Positions 1 through 8,288 of a stretch of 33,611 nucleotides of DNA are shown here, one piece after another; the first letter of the stretch is position 1, and the number at the start of each line of letters is the position of its first letter. The position numbers were made by a program, and so were the translations under genes. Source of the DNA: Gammaproteobacteria bacterium bin55. GTDB lineage: Bacteria > Pseudomonadota > Gammaproteobacteria > Pseudomonadales > Azotimanducaceae. Under the pieces are notes generated by a model. The model was given only the letters and a program-made list of their open reading frames with translations, made no database searches and was not told the DNA's origin. The stretch is taken from assembly GCA_002238665.1 (NCBI GenBank), contig MPMU01000021.1, positions 1 through 33,611 on the forward strand, in the 5' to 3' direction.

Positions 1-366
1 TGTGCTTCGGACCACACGGCCGGATAGCGGTAAGTTTTCCAGCATCTTTTCTGCATGCCGGATGGCGCTACGATAGTTAAGTACTTCAATGAAATCTTCG
101 AGTCGTGCAGGGATCTCTGGTTTTCTGCCTGCATCAAACTCTAGAGCTTCTTCCACAGTAGTTTGAATACCTTCAATTTTCGTGGAAAGCACCGCTTCTT
201 GCGTAGTCACGAGTGATAGTAAGACCTCTGGATTAGGAATAGCAGCAAGCATTCCGTCGTATCGTGCAATTGTTGCAGAGGCTGGACCAATAAATGGAAC
301 CAGTTGTGTCCAATCAAGGAGTTCGTCAGCAGGGATTTTTCAATTGCGGTAGAAAACTGGAGCCAT
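1..366 (-). pseudogene. Fic family protein, N-terminal part, 5' end disrupted and cut by the window edge
   Basis: Reading leftward from 339 to 1, an uninterrupted frame encodes a Fic_N-type domain: ARYDGMLAAIPNPEVLL, then the inhibitory-helix motif STKIEG (the [S/T]xxxE[G/N] signature of self-inhibited Fic proteins), then the linker EVLNYRSAIRHAEKML and LPLSGRVVRST that precedes a Fic core. The HPFx catalytic loop would lie beyond position 1. The family transfers AMP or related groups to target proteins. The 5' end is odd. The only nearby ATG in this frame (364-366) is followed after eight codons by a TGA at 340-342. A neighbouring frame gives SSFLPQLK, which looks like the missing N-terminus and would join in frame if the AAAAA run at 336-340 had one base fewer. 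It may be a frameshifted pseudogene, a sequencing error, or a gene using an unusual downstream start. Family assignment is solid; functional state is unknown. Confidence 0.65.
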
Positions 367-513
367 CAATGACACAAATATCTAAATAGCGTTAGTGCTA
401 CCGTTGTCAGTACTCTTTGACTAGCCTTAGTCATAAATTAAGGGCAAATTGCGATTTAATTAAGTTTTTACGCAAGCCCTTGTGGAGGTGTCAACCACCA
501 TGGGAGAATTCAA
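367..513. other. Gap between tmRNA and the fic-like gene
   Basis: This gap is AT-rich and holds no gene. Read on the minus strand, just past the tmRNA 3' end, the sequence ATGGTGG (rc of 495-501) can pair with the CCACCAT formed by the mature CCA end and the next base (513-519), making a 7-bp stem around the 3' end. A shorter alternative GGTG-GTTGA-CACC lies beyond. Neither is followed by a T-run, so no standard terminator is seen. Confidence 0.4.
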
Positions 514-864
514 TGGTGGAGGCGGCGGGAATTGAACCCGCGTCCGCAGGCTTTCCAACTTTGGATCTACATGCTTAGATTCACTTTTCAATTTAGACTT
601 GCGCTGATCCAATGAACGGGATAGCACAAGCCGAGACATCTAATTTTTAGCATCCTGTTCCAATGTCAAGAACACAACGCGATCCTATTAATCGATCCCC
701 ACCAGCCTACATAGGCAATCGGTTGGCAGAGACTAGCTTTAAGCCGCTAGGGCGTAGTTGTCGTCGTTGGCAACTAAATTTAAAGCAGTAATTTTTTACG
801 AGGTTTACTACAGCCTCGGCATGCACCTAGGTCTTATTTCCTCCGTCGAATCCGGGTCGCCCCC
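514..864 (-). ncRNA. ssrA: Transfer-messenger RNA (tmRNA), one-piece
   Basis: tmRNA rescues ribosomes stalled on broken mRNAs and tags the peptide for degradation, working with SmpB (not in this window). On the minus strand the 5' end is GGGGGCGACC followed by GGATTCGACGG, and the 3' end is GGGTTCAATTCCCGCCGCC then TCCACCA. The ends pair as a tRNA-Ala-like acceptor stem, GGGGGCG with CGCCUCC, keeping the G3-U wobble that alanyl-tRNA synthetase recognises. CCA is encoded. The tag reading frame lies at 739-771: resume codon GCC, then NDDNYALAA and stop TAA, giving the tag A-ANDDNYALAA, typical of gammaproteobacteria. Length is 351 nt, close to the usual 350-365. A possible -10 (TAAGAT, 884-889) with a weak -35 17 bp further upstream lies before it and overlaps an inverted repeat. 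tmRNA 3' ends are common integration sites for genomic islands. Confidence 0.97.
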
Positions 865-876
865 ATTGAAGTGTGA

Positions 877-896
877 AACATCTTACTCAAGATGTT
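877..896. promoter_or_regulatory. Perfect 8-bp inverted repeat upstream of tmRNA
   Basis: AACATCTT (877-884), a 4-base spacer ACTC, and its exact complement AAGATGTT (889-896). It sits 13 bp upstream of the tmRNA 5' end and 45 bp before the plus-strand gene at 942, overlapping where the tmRNA promoter should be. It could be an operator for either gene or a stem-loop in a transcript. No regulator is recognised. Confidence 0.45.
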
Positions 897-941
897 AGAG
901 CAAAGTAATTTTAGAAAGTTCCTAGTCGATCTTCTGAACTA

Positions 942-1307
942 GTGATCACCAACCTAACCCTAGTAACTCAACTTTATAATTCAAAGTTCACATCCCTCAA
1001 GGTAATACCGGATTTTCTGTTGAGCGAAGCACGACGCCAAACACGCATCGTCTATGAGGCTTTTATGGAAATCGTGGCGGAAGGAAAAACTGAACTACGA
1101 CAAGGCGATGTGATTGCATTACTAAGAGCAAGAGATCATCCATTAGGCATTTGGAAGGTGACAGGTGAGTTTTCAACACTGGAGAAACTCAACCTTATCA
1201 CACGAGATGTCAATACTGGTCTTTGGTCACCCGTTCCAGATGCTGATTTCGATTCAGCCGTAGTGAAATACAACGGAAACTGGGAATCCCTTCCAACCGG
1301 TCGTTAG
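942..1307 (+). CDS. Conserved-looking hypothetical protein, possible winged-helix fold
   Basis: This is a 121-residue soluble protein with no signal peptide and no membrane segment, of a family I do not recognise. From residue 30 it reads RRQTRIVYEAFMEIVAEGKT, then LRQGDVIALLR, then GIWKVTGEFSTLEKLNLITRD. That alternation of helices ending in a short amphipathic strand pair resembles a small winged-helix domain, so nucleic-acid binding is possible but only inferred. The start is uncertain: GTG at 942 has no good ribosome-binding site, and a TTG at 1020 (before SEARRQT) is an alternative. It converges on ispA with only 4 bp between the stop codons, and its 5' end faces the tmRNA gene across an inverted repeat. 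It is the only plus-strand protein gene in the left 14 kb. Coding status is supported by length and composition, not by homology that I can name. Confidence 0.6.
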   Translation: MITNLTLVTQLYNSKFTSLKVIPDFLLSEARRQTRIVYEAFMEIVAEGKTELRQGDVIALLRARDHPLGIWKVTGEFSTLEKLNLITRDVNTGLWSPVPDADFDSAVVKYNGNWESLPTGR

Positions 1308-1311
1308 CGAA

Positions 1312-2190
1312 CTAGGCTACACGATCGATACATCGCCAAACCAGATCGTCGAGTAACGAATTCTCTAAATCTTTCTCTTTGAGGAATTGCTTTAGCTCTT
1401 TGCGGGCGCATTCGATTCTCTCTAAGGTGCCTTCCATCCCTAGAAGCTGAGGATAGGTAATCTTCCCAAGTTTGTCGTCGTGGAGAGCTGGTTTGCCTGT
1501 TGTGTCGGATGACTGGGTCACGTCAATGACATCATCAACCATCTGAAAGACCCACCCAAGTTTCATGCCGAATTTTTCACCCCATTCAAGAGTGTCTGGA
1601 TCTAAATCCTGATCACCAACAATCAACCCAAGGAGGATTGCTGCTTTAAAAATCTCTCCGGTTTTAGCTTGATGTAGTTGGCTTAACTCCGATTCACTAC
1701 CCACGGGTTGCTCATCCGAGATGTCCCAAGCCTGACCGCCAACCATACCCCGCCAACCAGACGCGACGGCAAGTACTTTGCAACCGCGTGCGATTTGGGA
1801 GCTTGATAGGTACTTTGAGTTAGCAATTACGTCAAACGCTAGTGCCTGCAATGCATCACCGGCAAGAGTTGCCATGGCCGCGCCAAATTTCTTGTGAGTA
1901 CTTGGCTTCCCTCGGCGAAGATCCGCATCATCCATTGATGGCAGATCATCATGAATTAATGAATAGGAGTGCATTAACTCAATAGCAACCGCAAAATCTA
2001 GTGCACCTGCTATGTTGCTTGTGGAGAATCCCTCAGACACAGTGTAGACCAATGTTCCGCGTAGACGCTTACCACCACCCAGCACACCCCATGCTATAGC
2101 CCGGACTAGCTGTTCAGAGTGCTCAGAATTTTTCGGCAGATGATCTGCGAGTGCATTACCGATCTGTTCCCGAATGCCATCCAGCGTCAA
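1312..2190 (-). CDS. ispA: Farnesyl diphosphate synthase (geranyltranstransferase)
   Basis: It condenses isopentenyl diphosphate with DMAPP and GPP to give farnesyl diphosphate, the precursor of quinone side chains and undecaprenyl carriers, in the cytoplasm. The first aspartate-rich motif is HDDLPSMDDADLRRGKP (residues 80-96) and the second is MVDDVIDV (217-224). The GGKRLRG substrate loop is at 39-45. All catalytic aspartates are present, and 292 residues is the usual length. The start is a TTG at 2188-2190, six bases after a good AAGGAG ribosome-binding site; no ATG fits. It is the last gene of the run ribD, nusB-thiL, pgpA, xseB, ispA, 32 bp after xseB. In E. coli the order is xseB-ispA-dxs; here dxs is absent and a convergent gene follows instead. 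Confidence 0.95.
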   Translation of the reverse strand: MTLDGIREQIGNALADHLPKNSEHSEQLVRAIAWGVLGGGKRLRGTLVYTVSEGFSTSNIAGALDFAVAIELMHSYSLIHDDLPSMDDADLRRGKPSTHKKFGAAMATLAGDALQALAFDVIANSKYLSSSQIARGCKVLAVASGWRGMVGGQAWDISDEQPVGSESELSQLHQAKTGEIFKAAILLGLIVGDQDLDPDTLEWGEKFGMKLGWVFQMVDDVIDVTQSSDTTGKPALHDDKLGKITYPQLLGMEGTLERIECARKELKQFLKEKDLENSLLDDLVWRCIDRVA

Positions 2191-2222
2191 TTCAATCTCC
2201 TTTTAAGTCACTGTTTTAGTGC

Positions 2223-2447
2223 TTAAAAAGGGTCATCTTCAACCTCTTCGTCTGGCATATCAGGTTGTTGTAACTTCTCAATCCGTTCCTTCGCTTCTTC
2301 CAATGCCGCCCTACATTGATTGGTTAGTTGTATGCCTTGTTCGTAGGCTTGGAGTGACTCTTCCAGAGTTAAACCTTCGTCTGACATCTTGGTTACCAAT
2401 TTCTCAAGTTCTTTGAGCGATGCCTCGAAATCGATTTTTTCAGCCAT
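2223..2447 (-). CDS. xseB: Exodeoxyribonuclease VII small subunit
   Basis: This is the small subunit of ExoVII, which binds several copies to the XseA large subunit and helps degrade single-stranded DNA to short oligonucleotides. The 74-residue sequence is almost entirely helical and carries the family pattern FEASLKELEKLV (residues 7-18), LTLEESLQAYEQG (26-38) and CRAALEEAKERIEKL (45-59). The C-terminus is a short acidic tail, DEEVEDDPF. It sits between pgpA (46 bp upstream) and ispA (32 bp downstream) on the same strand; the xseB-ispA pairing is common in proteobacteria. xseA is not in the window. Confidence 0.95.
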   Translation of the reverse strand: MAEKIDFEASLKELEKLVTKMSDEGLTLEESLQAYEQGIQLTNQCRAALEEAKERIEKLQQPDMPDEEVEDDPF

Positions 2448-2493
2448 AAATTAACAACTCCCTTCTTGTGAATCAACTTTAGGAGGACTGATT

Positions 2494-3006
2494 CTAAAAC
2501 GGCACAATCTCCAAGGAGGCGATTTGCATCCATAGCCAGTAGATAAGGTAGGCAACTAGCCCTGCTAGGATCCCAGCAAACAAATCATCCCCTAATACAC
2601 CTGCTGGATTTTTGAATCGGGTATCTACGTATCCGACTATTCCAGGCTTCCAGATATCGAACAGTCGAAAAAGTGCGAACGTAATGACGAATGTCCATGC
2701 GACATTCGGTGCGATCTGCAAGGCAACCAGTTGGCCAAGGACTTCGTCAATGGTGATTTCAGAAGCATCTCCAGCTCCGTACTTCGCAACCATGGCGATT
2801 GACCAGAATCCTGTAATGCCAACTACTAGCACGATCCCCCATTTCAGGAAATAGTCAAGCTCTGATAACAGTAACCACCAAAGAATCAGAGTAAGGAATG
2901 AAGCAAATGTGCCAGGCGCTTTTGGAAAAAAGCCTGACCCTAGACCGGTCGAAACCATGATTGCTGGATTCTTCCAGAAATCAGATCTCAACCTCAAATC
3001 CGTCAT
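2494..3006 (-). CDS. pgpA: Phosphatidylglycerophosphatase A
   Basis: It removes the phosphate from phosphatidylglycerol phosphate to give phosphatidylglycerol, an inner-membrane step of phospholipid synthesis. The 170-residue protein shows the family signatures GLGSGFFPKAPGTFAS (residues 21-36), the TIDEVLGQ segment (near 86-93) and NPAGVLGDDLFAGILAG near 133-149, with several hydrophobic stretches that fit membrane helices. The acidic residues expected for metal binding (DE in IDEVLGQ and DD in GDDL) are present. It starts 30 bp after the nusB-thiL stop. In E. coli the order is nusB-thiL-pgpA, so this is the canonical neighbour and supports the identity of the fused gene upstream. Confidence 0.95.
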   Translation of the reverse strand: MTDLRLRSDFWKNPAIMVSTGLGSGFFPKAPGTFASFLTLILWWLLLSELDYFLKWGIVLVVGITGFWSIAMVAKYGAGDASEITIDEVLGQLVALQIAPNVAWTFVITFALFRLFDIWKPGIVGYVDTRFKNPAGVLGDDLFAGILAGLVAYLIYWLWMQIASLEIVPF

Positions 3007-3036
3007 CCCTTCGAATCTAGCATCCTCAATGAGACA

Positions 3037-4410
3037 CTAGAAATGTCTGTATCCTTGGGGTAGATCAATTGATTTTCCGTCTTTGGTCACCTGCACTTCC
3101 GATCCTTCGACCATATGTCCAATTCTTGAAACCGGAGTACCCACCTCCTCGGACACCGCCTGAATGGTCGCTCGTGCATAGGTGGGTGCCGTAAATAACA
3201 ACTCATAGCTGTCGTCAGCACCATAGGCAGCTGGCAAAGGTGCTTCTGACCAGACAGGCACATCTTCAATTTGAATTCTCGCCCCACAGCCGCTCTTCTG
3301 CGCCAGATGATTGAGGTCTGATAGCAATCCATCGCTAATGTCAATCGCAGAGTGTGCAATATGTCTCAATCTCGAAGCGATTTCAACTCTAGGTCTCGGC
3401 ATGAAGTAACTAAGGCTCGCACTTTCTGATCGCCTCTGCCTCAATTGAAAAATGGGTAAATCGGGAAGAGGGTCAGCACTCTCCAGAAAAGCGTTCGTCG
3501 CCCCAATCTTTCCAGTTAGCCATAAATCGTCACCAACCACAGCGCCATCTCGGGAAATAGCCTGCCCGAAAGGCACCAATCCGTGTGCCGTCACAGAGAT
3601 ACTCAGTAGACCTTTATTCAGATTCCCACCAAGTACCACTGAACCAAATTCCTTGGATGCCAGAGCAACGCCTTGAGCGAATCCTCTTAACCAAGCAGGA
3701 TCGCTATTATCAATGGTTAGCGCAATCGTAGTGAAGTATGGGATCGCACACATCGCCGCCAAATCCGAGAAATTCGCCGCCATCGCTCGATAGCCTATCA
3801 GATCAGGTCGAGTGCCCTTCGGAAAGTGTGTTCCCTCCTGTAATACATCCGTGGTGACCACCAAATCTTGTCCTTCTGGAATCTGGATCACCCCGGCATC
3901 GTCACCAGTTTCCACACTGATCATTGGATGCGAGATGCAGTCCCTTAGCTCTTCCAAAATCACATCTATCAGCTCAAACTCGCCAAGCGGTTCGCTGCGT
4001 ACTGATTCTGCCACGTTATGTAGTACTCCGTTTATGTACTTAAAACTATCTGTTGCTCCAAACTGCTTCGTCAGCTCAATCCATTCGTTGATGACAATCG
4101 AAGTAGCGATTTCCCGATGTTGATACAGCTCAAAGGAACCAGCACGTAATACCGCGAGCTCGACGCCATCCAATGCCGAGATATCTCGATCTAGAAAGCG
4201 CTCGAAGACTGCGTCCCACTTGGAAGGTACTTGAGTAATAGTATTCAGGGCAGACACGAAAAAATCTCGGTCAGCATTATTTAGACTGCCTTCGCTATCC
4301 AGCCAGCGGATAGTCAAGGGGAGATCTGCAGTTCTGTCCTGCCATTGCCAGGAGGATAAAGCCTGAAGTAAGACTCTTCTGGCTTGACGCCGTTTTCTAC
4401 GTGTGGCCAT
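3037..4410 (-). CDS. nusB-thiL: Fused NusB antitermination factor and thiamine-monophosphate kinase ThiL
   Basis: One 457-residue reading frame holds two proteins that are normally separate. Residues 1-140 are NusB: basic start TRRKRRQARRVLLQAL, then DRDFFVSAL, ELAVLRAGSFEL and INEWIELTKQFGATDSFKYING. NusB binds boxA RNA in rRNA antitermination. Residues 143-457 are ThiL, which phosphorylates thiamine phosphate to thiamine diphosphate: GEFELID, GDDAG (169-173), TTDVLQEGTHF (186-196), NFSDLAAM (213-220), DISDGLLSDL (357-366), DDSYELLF (399-406). Both are full length with essentially no linker, and no internal start is obvious. One oddity is that the usual ThiL GGDT motif reads GGNL (261-264), with Asn263 where a metal-binding Asp is normal. 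The gene overlaps ribD by 14 bp and precedes pgpA, matching the E. coli order. The fusion could in principle come from a lost stop codon or an indel error at the junction. Confidence 0.92.
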   Translation of the reverse strand: MATRRKRRQARRVLLQALSSWQWQDRTADLPLTIRWLDSEGSLNNADRDFFVSALNTITQVPSKWDAVFERFLDRDISALDGVELAVLRAGSFELYQHREIATSIVINEWIELTKQFGATDSFKYINGVLHNVAESVRSEPLGEFELIDVILEELRDCISHPMISVETGDDAGVIQIPEGQDLVVTTDVLQEGTHFPKGTRPDLIGYRAMAANFSDLAAMCAIPYFTTIALTIDNSDPAWLRGFAQGVALASKEFGSVVLGGNLNKGLLSISVTAHGLVPFGQAISRDGAVVGDDLWLTGKIGATNAFLESADPLPDLPIFQLRQRRSESASLSYFMPRPRVEIASRLRHIAHSAIDISDGLLSDLNHLAQKSGCGARIQIEDVPVWSEAPLPAAYGADDSYELLFTAPTYARATIQAVSEEVGTPVSRIGHMVEGSEVQVTKDGKSIDLPQGYRHF

Positions 4411-5491
4411 CTGATTTCCGAATCAGTACGCGAAGATCTTCACCTATCTGGTCCACCGACACCACACGTCCGTTTCGACATTGAGCGAGCCTTTCGAGAG
4501 CTAACTCTCCGACTGGTGAGGCCGTTGAGCCAAGTAACTTCGGAGCAATATACACTAGCCACTCATCCCACAATTCTTGCTGGAACAGTCTACCTGTTAG
4601 TTTGGGTCCTGCTTCCACTAAGAGCTCGTTCACGCCTTTAATAGCCAACTCTGACATCAGAGCAAGTAGATCCACATCGGAGCCTCCACAGTGGCTCCAA
4701 GAAATATGAGATGCTTCAATAGTAGGTTGAATCCCTTTTTTAGTGGCAATGTGAAGGGAAGCTACATCTTCGAGTATTTTTGCATCCAATGGCAATCGGG
4801 CGTTTGAGTCGCAGATTACGCGAATTGGCCTACTTTCGGTAAATCTTTCATCCCTTACTGTCAGTTGTGGGTCGTCCGCTAGAACGGTCCCAATACCAGT
4901 CAAAATTGCACCACTTCGCGCGCGCCAAACTTGCACGTCTCGGCGAGCTTCTGGACCCGTGATCCATTGACTTTCACCTGAAGCCATACCGGTTCTACCG
5001 TCCATCGAAATTGCACTCTTAATGCGGATCCACGGGCGATTTGACTGAACTCTAGATACTTGACCAGGATTGAGAGACTCCAATTCGGGAAGACTGAGAA
5101 CTTCCGTAGGTATCCCAGCTTCTTTAAGTACTTGAATACCTCGTCCTTGCACCTTAGGATGTGGGTCCTCCCTGCCGACCACAACCCTATTCAGCTTGGC
5201 ATTGATTAACTGTTCTGTGCACGCGGCAGTACGACCTTCCCAACAGCATGGTTCGAGTGTCACGTAAGCAGTCGATCCCTTGGGACTGACACCGTCTTGA
5301 AGAGATCGAAGAGCGGCAACTTCGGCATGAGCTTCTCCATCTTTAGCGTGCCATCCGCGGCCAATGACTTTCCCGTTCTTTACGAGCAGACACCCTACCC
5401 GTGGATTGTTTCGAGTTACTGTGTACAACCCGCGCTCGGCCAAAGCAACGGCAGCCCTCATATATAACCGATCTACGTCGGTTATAGACAT
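4397..5491 (-). CDS. ribD: Bifunctional riboflavin deaminase/reductase RibD
   Basis: It catalyses two steps of riboflavin synthesis: deamination of the diaminopyrimidine product of GTP cyclohydrolase II, then NADPH-dependent reduction of the ribose side chain. The N-terminal deaminase (about 1-145) has zinc motif HAEVAAL and PCCWEGRTAAC. The C-terminal reductase (about 150-364) begins RPWIRIKSAISMDGRTGMA and has GESQWITGPEARRDVQ, LTGIGTVLADDPQLTVR and ELLVEAGPKLTGRLFQ. Length (364) is normal. Its 3' end overlaps the nusB-thiL start by 14 bp, indicating translational coupling. It follows glyA by 60 bp. ribE, ribBA and ribH, which often lie between ribD and nusB, are not here. Confidence 0.95.
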   Translation of the reverse strand: MSITDVDRLYMRAAVALAERGLYTVTRNNPRVGCLLVKNGKVIGRGWHAKDGEAHAEVAALRSLQDGVSPKGSTAYVTLEPCCWEGRTAACTEQLINAKLNRVVVGREDPHPKVQGRGIQVLKEAGIPTEVLSLPELESLNPGQVSRVQSNRPWIRIKSAISMDGRTGMASGESQWITGPEARRDVQVWRARSGAILTGIGTVLADDPQLTVRDERFTESRPIRVICDSNARLPLDAKILEDVASLHIATKKGIQPTIEASHISWSHCGGSDVDLLALMSELAIKGVNELLVEAGPKLTGRLFQQELWDEWLVYIAPKLLGSTASPVGELALERLAQCRNGRVVSVDQIGEDLRVLIRKSDGHT

Positions 5492-5551
5492 TTCACGATC
5501 TCACTCGACCTTGCGAACATCTGAGTGCGCAATCGGCGAGATTGTCGCGCG

Positions 5552-6808
5552 TTATGACTGATAGACTGGAAACGTTCGACAAAGCTCTAATACCTTCAGC
5601 TTCACCGAAGCGATCATATTTTCGTTTTTGATATCGTCCAGCACGTCACATATCCAGCCTGTGACGACATTACACTCCCGTTGTTTAAGACCCCGTCGAG
5701 TCACTGCTGGTGTTCCGAGTCTGAGCCCGCTGGTTACAAATGGTGATCGAGGATCATTCGGTACCGCATTCTTATTGACGGTAATGTTTGAAAGATTAAG
5801 CGCAGCATCTGCGGCTTTACCGGTGATGTTCTTGTCGATAAGATCGACTAGGAACAGATGGTTGTCCGTACCATTAGAGATAATCCGATATCCGCGATCT
5901 TGGAAGCCTTTGGCCATCACCCTTGCGTTCTCGACCACCTGTTTCTGATAGTCGACAAATTCGGGTGACTGAGCTTCTTTGAAGCAAACCGCCTTGGCGG
6001 CGATTACGTGCATCAATGGACCACCCTGACAACCCGGAAACAGCGCAGAATTAAGCTTTTTCTCGATTTCTGGATTTGCACGCGCAAGAATCAATCCTCC
6101 CCTCGGACCGGCAAGTGTCTTGTGGGTAGTGGAGGTGGTCACATCTGCGATTGGCACAGGATTCGGGTACAAGCCCGCCGCCACAAGACCTGCAATGTGG
6201 GCCATATCCACCATAAAGTACGCTCCAACCTCATCCGCGATGTCGCGAAACTTCTGCCAATCAAGGATTCGACTGTAGGCGGAAAAACCTGCGACGATCA
6301 GTTTAGGTTTGTGCTCCTGAGCAAGTGCGCGGACCACATCAAAGTCAACTTCGCCGGTATCGGGACTGATGCCGTACTGTATTGCGTTATACAGCTTTCC
6401 GGAAAAATTCACCGGAGAACCATGCGTCAGGTGCCCTCCCTCGGACAAACTCATCCCAAGAATCGTGTCTCCGGGATTGCATAACGCCATATAGGCAGCG
6501 GAGTTTGCCTGTGACCCTGAATGAGGTTGAACATTGGCATAGGCTGCTGAAAAGAGCGCTTTGGCACGTTCAATCGCTAGCGATTCAACGACATCGACAT
6601 TCTCACAACCACCGTAATACCGTTTAGCAGGATAGCCTTCTGCGTATTTATTGGTCATCACGCACCCTTGCGCTTCCATTACGCGAGGACTCACGTAATT
6701 TTCCGAAGCGATCAGCTCCAGGTGTTCTTCTTGTCGCCTATTCTCAGCTTGAATCGCACCCCATACCTCGTCATCAAAGCCTTGAATCTGAGTATTTACT
6801 AAGTCCAT
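5552..6808 (-). CDS. glyA: Serine hydroxymethyltransferase
   Basis: This PLP enzyme converts serine plus tetrahydrofolate to glycine plus methylene-tetrahydrofolate, the main one-carbon source for purines, thymidylate and methionine. The 418 residues match the family length. Visible motifs are [20 protein letters not shown] (31-50), [13 protein letters not shown] (55-67), the [10 protein letters not shown] segment near 203-212, the PLP-lysine motif [14 protein letters not shown] with Lys230, and [12 protein letters not shown] near the C-terminus. The ATG at 6808 follows a GGAAGAGG ribosome-binding site. It lies 31 bp after radA and 60 bp before ribD. A neighbouring glyA and ribD is common, but nrdR, which often stands between them, is missing. 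Confidence 0.97.
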   Translation of the reverse strand: MDLVNTQIQGFDDEVWGAIQAENRRQEEHLELIASENYVSPRVMEAQGCVMTNKYAEGYPAKRYYGGCENVDVVESLAIERAKALFSAAYANVQPHSGSQANSAAYMALCNPGDTILGMSLSEGGHLTHGSPVNFSGKLYNAIQYGISPDTGEVDFDVVRALAQEHKPKLIVAGFSAYSRILDWQKFRDIADEVGAYFMVDMAHIAGLVAAGLYPNPVPIADVTTSTTHKTLAGPRGGLILARANPEIEKKLNSALFPGCQGGPLMHVIAAKAVCFKEAQSPEFVDYQKQVVENARVMAKGFQDRGYRIISNGTDNHLFLVDLIDKNITGKAADAALNLSNITVNKNAVPNDPRSPFVTSGLRLGTPAVTRRGLKQRECNVVTGWICDVLDDIKNENMIASVKLKVLELCRTFPVYQS

Positions 6809-6839
6809 CCTCTTCCGCTCTTGAACGTAGCGCGCAATT

Positions 6840-8234
6840 TTAATTGGAGATGGGTAATTGAGTGAGAGTCTCTAGTGCGTCACCGAGGGTTTTAACGGGA
6901 TAAGTTTCGATCCCTTTGATCGGCTTTTTAGGTTGGTTGGCGAAAGGAATGATTGCTTGTGTGAAGCCATGTTTCTGTGCCTCTCGAAGGCGTTCTTGAC
7001 CATTCGGTACCGGTCGAATCTCTCCAGTAAGACCGAGTTCCCCAAAAACTACAAGCTCTCTTGGACTAGGTCGACTCCGAAAGCTGGAGTAGACCGCCAT
7101 TATCGTCGCAAGGTCCGTCGCGGTTTCATTCGTTCTTACACCACCAGTGACATTTGCGAAGACATCTTGGTCGTTTAAGGTAATTCCACAGTGCCGATGC
7201 ATGATCGCCAATTGCATAGATAAGCGCTGACTATCCAGACCGACAGCAACGCGCCGTGGATACCCACTCTGCACTTCATCTACCAAAGCTTGTATCTCCA
7301 CCAGTAAAGGTCGAGTGCCTTCCCATAAAACAGTAACGACGCTACCCGGACCTGACTCTTCCGAACGTTCCAGGAAAATCGCAGACGGGTTTTTGACTTC
7401 ACGAAGACCTTGATCAGTCATGGCAAAAACTCCAAGCTCATTGACAGCACCAAAGCGATTTTTCACACTTCGTAATGTACGGAAGCGACTTCCAGCAGGT
7501 GAATCCAGCATGATGAAGCAATCGATGATGTGTTCGAGTACTTTCGGACCTGCCAGATTGCCTTCTTTCGTCACATGACCTACAAAAATAACCGCCGTTT
7601 GTGTCTGCTTGGCTAGATGAGTGAGCCTAGTTGCGGACTCTCGTACTTGTGTCACTGACCCCGGCATGTTGTCTAGATCATCGGTATGCATCACTTGGAT
7701 GGAGTCGACCACGACAATGCCGGGATTTTCTTTAACCACAAGCTCAGCAATCTGCTCTACAGAAGTCAACGAAGCCAACAATATCTGTTCAGCATCCAAT
7801 CGAAGACGACGAGCTCTATTAGCAATCTGTTGCAACGATTCTTCGCCGCTGACATAAAGTGTTTTTTCCTGATGGCACAGTGCCGCAGCTATTTGTAGCA
7901 ATAAGGTCGACTTGCCCGCCCCAGGATCGCCTGCCAGGAGAATGACCGAACCTTTTACCAGTCCACCGCCAAGTACCCGATCAAATTCCGCAAAATTGGT
8001 GGAAGTTCGGATGCCAACCACATCTTTGACATCGCCTAGCTGTACTACAGAATCTTCCGTACCACTGTAGCCAAGAGATGATTTTCGGCCTGATCCGGTA
8101 ACATCATGGCCAGGATTAAATTCCTTCAACGTATTCCACGCGCCGCAACTATTGCACCTGCCTTGCCACTTCGTGAATTCGGAACCACATTCAGTACAAA
8201 CAAATACGGTAGCAGTGCGTTTAGCTTTAGGCAT
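6840..8234 (-). CDS. radA: DNA repair protein RadA (RecA-like branch-migration ATPase)
   Basis: RadA promotes branch migration of recombination intermediates. The 464-residue protein has the three expected parts: an N-terminal zinc finger CTEC-CNSC (Cys13, 16, 27, 30), a RecA-like ATPase with Walker [10 protein letters not shown] (102-110) and the diagnostic KNRFG motif (in [15 protein letters not shown]), and a C-terminal Lon-protease-like domain starting near [11 protein letters not shown] and containing [13 protein letters not shown]. It lies 54 bp after dnaB and 31 bp before glyA, so probably in one transcription unit with them. Confidence 0.97.
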   Translation of the reverse strand: MPKAKRTATVFVCTECGSEFTKWQGRCNSCGAWNTLKEFNPGHDVTGSGRKSSLGYSGTEDSVVQLGDVKDVVGIRTSTNFAEFDRVLGGGLVKGSVILLAGDPGAGKSTLLLQIAAALCHQEKTLYVSGEESLQQIANRARRLRLDAEQILLASLTSVEQIAELVVKENPGIVVVDSIQVMHTDDLDNMPGSVTQVRESATRLTHLAKQTQTAVIFVGHVTKEGNLAGPKVLEHIIDCFIMLDSPAGSRFRTLRSVKNRFGAVNELGVFAMTDQGLREVKNPSAIFLERSEESGPGSVVTVLWEGTRPLLVEIQALVDEVQSGYPRRVAVGLDSQRLSMQLAIMHRHCGITLNDQDVFANVTGGVRTNETATDLATIMAVYSSFRSRPSPRELVVFGELGLTGEIRPVPNGQERLREAQKHGFTQAIIPFANQPKKPIKGIETYPVKTLGDALETLTQLPISN

Positions 8235-8288
8235 ATCTCTGCTTCACAAAGCTAGCACAATAAAAGAATCTGAAGTTCGTCATCCGTC

